DNA of 64,000 nt from positions 27,442,244 through 27,506,243 of the forward strand of contig OX637393.1 in the NCBI GenBank assembly GCA_951799425.1, written 5' to 3'. Positions 56,939-64,000 of the stretch are shown in pieces. The translations under genes were made by a program, and so were the position numbers. The notes under the pieces are model-generated. The model was given only the letters and a program-made list of their open reading frames with translations, was not told where the DNA came from and did no database searches. Position 1 is the first letter of the stretch. Every line of letters begins with the position of its first letter. The DNA comes from Ilex aquifolium (Eukaryota; Streptophyta; Magnoliopsida; Aquifoliales; Aquifoliaceae).

Positions 56939-58910
56939 CTGTGAAGCTTAAATCATTAAGGGTCTTGAGATCAAGCAAACAAATTGTAGGAAAATAAGTG
57001 CGTACCTTAAGACTCAAACTTATCCGGTATTTGTATGATTGCATCCCCGACCAAGTCAGGCTTAGAATCCTGGTAGGAGTAAGGTGGCACATCTCGTACC
57101 TAATTAGATTCATATCAATCTAATTTGTGGTCTAATTCCACTTCCAGTCACGGGTCGATTTTATAAGTCACATATTTACAATGTGCACCTTATCAATGCT
57201 AGGGCTTTATAATTTTAACCGCCTCAGGTTTCTAGGGATAGCCTAACTATCTTTTCTGTTCAGATAGGTCTCTATCATTAAAGGATAGAGTTAAACTCTT
57301 ACTAAAATTTTAGTCTTGTAGTATCTCTTTCCAAGCATACTTCATTAGGCCCTGTTCGGCGCACACTTCCCTTTTTGAGAATACTTTCTACCGAGCAGAT
57401 CCCCTTCAGTTGATTCATTCTCTGCCAGGCTTCTAATCAATATGCTCGGCCTAAAGCCAAAATTTGCTTGACTAGTTTACATTTCTGTTCAGTTGAACCT
57501 TTATCGGCTCGGTCATGGCTGAGTCAAATCTTTTCAGGATGTGCAATCCACCACACGTCCTGATCCAACTGGCACATCATGGTTCAGAGATTCTAAAACC
57601 CTTCAGTGTTGGGAGGGTTGCATTGAATATTGACTTAATTTTTAACATTTTTGGTCCAAAGTGGGCGTTCTTGGATTCAAACTTGTTATTTTCAGTTTGT
57701 GAACCCAAGTATTTGTGTTTGGACAATTGCCTAGTGCAATGAACCCTGTCTCCTTGTGTTCCAGCATGTTACCATTTGTTTCTTTTCCTTTCTTTTCATT
57801 AAATAGGGTTCGCATCATTGGTTATATATTAATTGATCCATTCTCAGGAAACAGGATCATGTGTTCTTTGTGGCTGCAAGCTGTAATGCCTAAATGAATG
57901 CTTTGTGTTTACTCATTTGATGTAACGTCATAGAAGAATCAACTTTAATCGGGGAAAGGGGATGTAGTAAGTCACCTTTTTAAGATTTCAACTTTAAGTT
58001 GAGCTATTACTTAACCAAATTCTACCAACTTTCCCCTCAAGTTGAGCTTTTATACATATATTGATTAAGTTATTCATAAATATCCCAAATGTTTTGAATT
58101 GCATTCAAGAATACACTTATCTTTAGTGCTCTTACATTATTAACTTTGAAAACGGCAATACACATTTTTCTTTTTTGCTCTTCCTGAAGACTATTAAGTT
58201 TTAAATGTACATTTAATCCATGCAGAACACATGGTTTACAAGATGGTGCTACATTTGAATTTAGTGGAACTTCATTTAGGTGATTGTGTAAATTTTGGAC
58301 ATAATTCAAATGAGCAACAACATAATTCACTAAGCAACCTAGTGGGCAACAACATAATGGTCTCCAGTTCTAGTAGAGTGCCCTGTGTTACAGATTGCAT
58401 TGACCTTCTACTGAATCTGTGCCAAAACGCACTATACTCAAGTAGGGTGGATATGAATCTGTATTCTGCATCAAATGTTCGGTTTGTCATGACAATGTAG
58501 GTCCACCCATTGAGATGTGGATGATTTACATCAAATGCACCTACACCTCAACCACCTTCATTCTACTCAAGTTGCATAGATTTAACTCTCTATAGTTTTC
58601 CTTACTAGCAACTAACAATTACTTGAGATTATTACATGCTTTTATAGAGTAATGGACCATTTAAACTGGCTTCAATATATGTCTAACAGACTAATGGGAA
58701 AGTATCAAGGTTAAGTTCTCACAAATTATTTAAACTAAGCGTTCTCCATTTTCATGGATTTTATATGGAGTACCTTGACTGTTGTGTAATTATATATTTT
58801 TTTCTATAGGGGAAGAAGTGATTTTCGGTGGATTGGATGCTTTAATGTCTCATGGAGCTGGGCTTCTCGGATCATTTCCATATACTTGTTCTGCCTCAAT
58901 TTTGTTGCAG
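56939..58910. other. unassigned; may hold 5' exons or introns of the endonuclease gene
   Basis: No confident exon. A 100-bp segment at 58811-58910 is bounded by TTTCTATAG and TTTGTTGCAG and is open in two frames, but neither reading resembles the family. The segment after ATCCATGCAG near 58217 is another weak candidate. The 5' end of the gene is unresolved. Confidence 0.3.
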
Positions 58911-61900
58911 ATGCTCACCCTGATCCATCTTTTTCACTTGCTTATGCATGTGAAGATGTTCAAAATTATTATGCTGGTGTGCAGCATTTGAGAGGTGAAG
59001 CACTGAAGGAAAAATTATATTCCATTATTGCCAAGCATCAATCTGTCTCGTACAGAGAGGTAATTCCATTCAAGAGATTTTTCTTTCTTCTGTTGCTACC
59101 TCTACTTCTACTGCCACCGCAACCATGTTTGGATCTAGGATTTGGGTTTAGGGGTGCAAATTCTTCTGATAGGTCTAAGAGGTGGCACTTAGGAAATAGA
59201 AATAAGTTGGCGAGGGTAAACTTCTTCAATTGTGAGGATCATTTCATAAATTCAATATCAATCTAAGGGATTTTTCAAATCTTGGGGGACGGTTGCCTCC
59301 CCCAGATCCATAACTGTTGCGCAACCATGCTGACTGTTGAAAATTATTTGGTATTGTCTATCTTGAAACTGAGATTTATTTTTGAGATTAGGTGTGGGAT
59401 GCAATCAAGATTCTTGATGCTGCTGATGTAGATGAACCGGAAGCTTCACCAGCAGTGTAATTGCTTGCAAACTTTAATTTTGTCCTTTAATATGAATTTT
59501 TGATTTTATATGTATGATGAGTTCATTGTCACTTTCTGGCTTACAGTGTTGAAATTTACTCTTTGAGAGTTGTCCCAAAGCTCTTAGCAGGAAAACCAGA
59601 AGGATGGAACAGTGAGTTATTGATCCAAATTGTTGTAGTTGCACAGTTTGGTTATTGTATTTTTGACTAAATTGCAGTGTATTTACAAAGGTTTCAATGG
59701 GTACTATCTTCTGGTTGTATATGATGTCCAGCTCAGGGTAAATAATCATTTTTTTGGTCTTATGAGGATTGGATCCCAAGACAGGGAGGAAAGAGTGAGC
59801 CTCTTGGAGGCCACTCGAAGCCAACAGGGCTAGGTCTGTGGTGGTAACATATGGTGAGTTTTATTGCAATGATGCAGTCCACCAAGGGGTGCAGAAGAAA
59901 GTAAATTGAAAGAAAGATGGCTGTGGGCAAGTCCTTTTGATTCTAAGGCAGGGCCCACTTGGGATCTTATATAACTAGGTCTCCAGTCTAATTTTATTCA
60001 GATATTTTAAAGTCGAAAGGACTTTAGTATTTCAAATTTTGCGTTGAAGGATTGGTTGCCATGTTGGGCTTTTTGATTGCGGGTTCACTTAGCAATTTAG
60101 GTAAAGGTCTGAAGGGTTTAGAAGGTTACCTTCCAAGAAGGGTTTAAAAGGTCTACTAAAAGTTCCAGGTTTTTGTTTTTATTTGGCTCCCAAGAGTGAC
60201 TTGGACACCAAGTTCTCTTAAGTCTCATTCATATGTGCTGTTGTATTGGCTTGTTTTGGAGTTTAAGGTGAAGAATATGTCAAACCTACTATGCTGATGT
60301 GTGGCCATTTTTTCTTGGGGGGTGAGTGTGAAGAACCTGTGTGTGCCCAGTTTTCTGTTGTCTTATTCTTGTCCTTTGTTCTTATTTTCAAATATATATA
60401 TATATATTTGAAACTACAATTCTGCTTACTGTCTTTGGTTGAAAAGTGAAAACACCCATAAAAACCTTCTTTCGGCCCATCTAAACTTCAAATTGAATCT
60501 CTAGGCCCTGGCTTACATACTCCTAGTCCCTCATAAGCTGTTAAAGCCAACACCCTTAACTCTGAAAATAATTCTGAGTTCTGAGAAGATCCTGCATCAG
60601 AAGATTTGGTCTCATTTAAATTCAGGTGCATCTTTTTTGTTATATTTAGAATAACTAGTTTTGTGATTATGTTGTCAGTTTACAGGATTTTAGTACACCC
60701 CATGTTGCCTAATCATGATTGGATCTTGATTTATGAGACTTTGCAGCCCAATAATATGGTTATTGCCTTGTAGCCAAGCCTGCTTATCAGTGTTAAGTTT
60801 GTAGAAGTAATATATTGCTGCCTTTCCAGGGGAACATTTATGGCCTCGCTCTTATGGGTTGAATAATGGCCCGTCTGTAACTGATCTACATAATATTCGT
60901 CCAGCAGATGTGAATGGTAAGTTGGGCTTCATTCCCCTCTTGATATAAGTAAGAGGGCAGCTCGGTAAACTCGAAAGGTTGTTGCAGTGAATTCATCAAG
61001 GGGTAACAAGTACTATGGAGAGTGTGATGTTAAATCAACTTCATGTCTGAAGCCAGCAAACAAAGAAGCTGCTTCTGGCACAGAAACTGACAAGAAGAGA
61101 TGGGCACCACCTGTGGAGGTTTATTCTTTTCTATCTTTGTCATTTTTCATTGCTTATGTTCTTTGATAAGCATAAATTGACCTTTGTTAGTTTATGGCCG
61201 TCACCAGATGAGGTCTGCTTGCATCACTTTTAAGAGTGTGTTCTTTGTGGTTGTGCCGATATTAAACTGATGACATCTAAGTCAAACCTAAACAAAGCTC
61301 ATTTATATTAATGTACCCAAACTGCCCTGACAGGATTTTCAGCCCTGTGCCATGACACATTTAGGCATTTTTTCCACAGCTCTGCCCTTGAGGTCAAATC
61401 CAATGTAAGAATTGATAATGTCATTGTTGATTTAGTGTATTGTTAACACTCCTTAAGACCTACAATTTCTCATGTGCATATTAATTTTTGCTTAGTGTAA
61501 AATTGGATGGAATTTGATCATATGTCCCAATCATGTTAGAGCATCCAACCCAAAATCAATTGGTAATGAGTGGAGTAGCCATATAAAGTTTATAAACCAA
61601 CCTTAGGTGGTCCTAATTATTCGATGTGGGATACATGTTCTCTTTACACCCTCCCTCATGTGGGATCTGGGCTCACATGTGGGGCTAACTAACAACAAAT
61701 AACCATACATACCGAAAAGTTCAAATGGTAAGACACTTGACTTAATGACTACCCAAGGCCCACATCTGATACCATGTTAGAGTATCTAACCAAAAACCAA
61801 TTGACAATGAATGGAGACGAGTAGCCTCTCAAGTATATAAACCAACCTTGGGTGGTCCTAATTATTCGATGTGGGATACGAGCTCTCATTATATTGATAT

Positions 61901-62338
61901 TTGAGCATTCATGCATACCGTTTACAAAGTGAGCATTTTAGGTTTAACAAGAGCCCAATATGAGGAAACAGGGGGAAATATTAGCTTGTTTTTTTTATTC
62001 TGGCCTCTTGTATATCAAGGTGAATTTCTGGCATTGCCTTCACTTTTCTCCGAGCCCTTGATTGCAGAATGATTACTCGGCTATTCATGGTTTCTTCTAC
62101 TTGAATTTGGCCACCTTGGAACCCCGTAAAACCCAAGTCCTGCTTTTAGTCTTGTGATTTATATTTTTATTTGCCCTTCTTTCAGCATTTCTATTTATGT
62201 ACCTGAGTATTTTATCTACATTCTGAATTCAGGTTAGAGGGGATATTGCAAGGGCATTAATGTATATGGCAGTGTGTTATGGCTTTCATCAATCAGGTGG
62301 AGGCATAGATCTCAACCTCTCTGATTCTCCAAGCACAG
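58911..62338 (+). CDS. endonuclease I (EndA/NucM) family protein, partial, six exons visible
   Basis: Predicted nuclease of the bacterial-type endonuclease I family (PF04231), a His-Me finger metal-dependent DNase/RNase, usually secreted. Exons by GT-AG borders and frame: 58911-59059, 59392-59456, 59547-59611, 60830-60916, 60988-61118, 62233-62338. The peptide contains CEDVQNYYAGVQHLRGEALK, VWDAIKILDAADVDE, VPKLLAGKPEGWN, then REHLWPRSYGL with the catalytic His (joined across exons 3-4), DLHNIRPADVN, SSRGNKYYGECDVKS and MYMAVCYGFHQSGGGIDL. All junctions keep frame and no stop occurs, so it looks functional. The N-terminus, including any signal peptide, and the C-terminal exon or exons are not seen. 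This is the only clear host gene in the window. Confidence 0.85.
61534..61888 (-). mobile_element. TRIM-like miniature LTR retrotransposon in an intron
   Basis: Two 114-bp direct repeats (61534-61647 and 61775-61888), each starting TGTTAGAG on the plus strand, flank 127 bp. On the minus strand TGGTATCAGATG (initiator tRNA-Met primer-binding type) directly follows the right repeat (61763-61774), giving minus orientation. No coding capacity. Target duplications do not match clearly. It lies in the intron between exons 5 and 6 of the endonuclease gene. Confidence 0.85.
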
Positions 62339-62360
62339 GTATGTTCAAATAACCTATAAT

Positions 62361-62540
62361 CTCTCTCTCTCTCTCTCTCTCTCTGGGTGGGTGTATGTGT
62401 GTCCGTCTGCTTGTGCTCGACCTGCGTGTTGAAAGAATCACTCTGGATGAGCAGTGTATCGAGGTAAATAGTTTATGAACAAGACCATGAGAGATTAGAC
62501 CTCATTTACCCAGATCAAGAGAGAGAGAAAGAGAGAGAGA
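62361..62540. repeat. (CT)n and (GA)n microsatellites
   Basis: (CT)12 at 62361-62384 and an impure (GA) run at 62518-62540, complementary and about 130 bp apart, so the transcript could fold back on itself. Confidence 0.9.
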
Positions 62541-63359
62541 ACTAGATCTTTTGGCCTGGTCCTGGCATTTTTCGAGGCAATTTATATTTTTCTGTTATGC
62601 AAAAATTTTCCATGTCATATACTAGTGATTGTAACTGCCTGTCTACCAGTTGTTTGAACATTTGTGGGAGTTGACCATCATTTACTTATAATGTTGTGCA
62701 CAACGACATGGTCTTCAGTTGTTTTTATATTTCAATGCACGGCCTTCCATTTGCATGCAGGAACGTGCCTTACTTTAGACTCGGGGGTATATGTCTGCCC
62801 TGGCACACTAAAGAACTAACATTTTTGTCTTTCTTTCTAAACCTTGGGGACATGTGAACAACTTACCTAACTAGCTTACATGACAGGGAGATATAAGCAA
62901 ATTCCCTCAGTCTTATTTATGCCAAAGTAATATTAACAAATTTCATAAAAGCAAGTGGAGAAACTATTTTTTGTACCAAAAAATTCAATAAGACGTATAT
63001 CTAACCCGAAAGTATTACTATTGACAGAAATATACCCTACCAAAAATTCACCACATCATAGTTGCATCGCAATCCTGTCAAACATTCCAGCTTTTGTACT
63101 AGAAGCTGGGAGCCAGAAAATGGAAATTCAGTATATTTGATAAGCAAATAAGACATTACTTAGCAAATATCACCACAGGGGCATTGTATATACTTTGCCC
63201 AGATTTTGTTGGCATCTTGCGTTTCCCTTTTCCAATGGGGAACCTGGGAAATGGGGAGTGGGGAGGTGAAGAGGGGGCACACTCTCCTTCAGCACTGCTA
63301 CATCCTAATTGAGTTTCTTTTTCATGTGTCATAAGTGATTCTCATCTCAAATATGCATA
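62541..63359. other. probable intron of the endonuclease gene
   Basis: No exon-like segment continuing the protein is visible after 62338. The ORF 62955-63140 has no recognised motif. Confidence 0.35.
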
Positions 63360-64000
63360 TGTATATTAGAATGTCGAGATATTTTAACTAAAGGGTATTA
63401 TTGTAACTTGCTGCTTATTATAAATAAATATATATATATGGGTAATGAGAGAAAAGATTAATTTACTTTCATTCTCCTTAACCCTTATTAGAATTGTTTC
63501 TCTTATGTCTGCTCTTGCATCTTCTCCGCTCTTAAGTTCAAAAACATCAATCTTTGAGATTTCAACTTGGTATCAGAGTAATCCATTAGCACTTGGGTAG
63601 TCATCAGGAAGATTAGGAAGCACTTCGGAGTCACTAACATCATCACCTGGATGATCACGTCATGTTGACATCAGCGATGAATATGTTCAACCTAGACATA
63701 GATAGGTTCAATTCTTCATCCTGGGTATGTTGGTGATTTGTTTTCTTTTTGTTGCTTTAAGGGCTATGATGAATTTATGGCGTTTGTGAAGGGTCTGTGG
63801 TGTTGCAGGTTGCTGATTTGTCCTTTTTTGTGCCGGGTTAGTCCCAAATTTGTTGTTCATTGGTTGGGTTTTGTGGGAAAAGGCTCATTTTTTGCTGAGT
63901 AGATATGTCGGGAGTTAGTACGGAATCTACCAGTACTGAGAAATTTGGGTTAAGTCGTGCAAGGACTCTTAGATGTAACCTTTCTCTCCAGTAAAATTGA
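63360..64000 (+). mobile_element. start of a copia-type retrotransposon (LTR and primer-binding site)
   Basis: A short LTR of about 205 bp (TGTATATTAGAATG at 63360 to GATTTCA near 63564) contains TATA-like ATAAATAAATATAT near 63421 and is followed by TTGGTATCAGAGT at 63567, the initiator tRNA-Met primer-binding type. A Met at 63905 starts MSGVSTESTSTEKFGLSRAR, possibly a gag start with a frameshift near 63985. The element continues beyond the window. LTR start and lineage are provisional. Confidence 0.6.

Noticed and set aside
58811-58910. Possible upstream exon of the endonuclease gene
   Set aside because: Bounded by plausible splice signals, but neither open frame resembles the family and the upstream link is missing, so I left it out of the CDS.
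63570-63580. TATCAGAG motif considered as part of a tRNA gene
   Set aside because: There is no tRNA cloverleaf around it. It is a primer-binding site after an LTR.

Overview
This window is nuclear DNA of a flowering plant, probably a woody dicot. It holds one partial host gene with GT-AG introns. The rest is layered transposons: long-LTR Tekay/Del-type chromoviruses, Tat-type Ty3/gypsy elements with antisense ORFs, a PIF/Harbinger element, a LINE, hAT-like and palindromic MITEs, a TRIM and a copia-type LTR start. No rRNA, tRNA, CRISPR array or bacterial-style operon is visible.

Region 1 (1-28.6 kb) is a nested stack built on an old PIF/Harbinger element read on the minus strand. Its transposase survives at 25469-26120, 21209-21483 and 19686-19929, and its Myb/SANT-like second protein at 19189-19424 and 480-1087. 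A solo LTR (C) split the Myb-like gene (TSD GACCA). Element A, a Tekay-type retrotransposon, then entered C (TSD TAAGG, degraded on one side). Element B (plus strand, 5' half lost) lies inside the gag of A. Solo LTR G lies inside the 5' LTR of A (TSD CCATC). Separately, a gag-only Tat-like element H entered the transposase gene (TSD ATAGT), and an unclassified 1.3 kb insert (I) replaced another part of it.

Region 2 (28.6-38.35 kb) is a non-autonomous, apparently noncoding long-LTR element (LARD-like). It is arranged as leader fragment - LTR D - internal region - LTR E, so D serves two internal regions. LTR D carries two hAT-like insertions (TSDs ATTGTATC and CATACATA). Region 3 (38.35-47.95 kb) is a decayed Tat-type gypsy element. 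It keeps RT, RNase H, a second archaeal-type RNase H, integrase and two antisense Transposase_28-like modules. It is interrupted by solo LTR F (TSD AAGGG).

Region 4 (47.95-58.9 kb) is AT-rich and gene-poor. It holds two long-inverted-repeat MITE-like elements, a fragment resembling plastid ccsA, a (TA)n tract, a 5'-truncated LINE with an open 664-codon reading frame and a hAT-like MITE. Region 5 (58.9-64 kb) holds six exons of a plant endonuclease I (EndA/NucM) gene with a TRIM in one intron. A copia-type LTR and primer-binding site follow and run off the window.

Three signals are least explained by standard annotation. First, each LTR family carries its own cluster of 10-16 bp perfect palindromes (cores ACCGGT, TCCGGA or TTCGAA), in four families next to the TATA box. 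Second, a short acidic reading frame ending in TAG is preserved near the 3' end of six diverged LTRs. Third, a GTTTCG/CGAAAC hairpin next to the polypurine tract is shared by the autonomous element B and the noncoding LARD.
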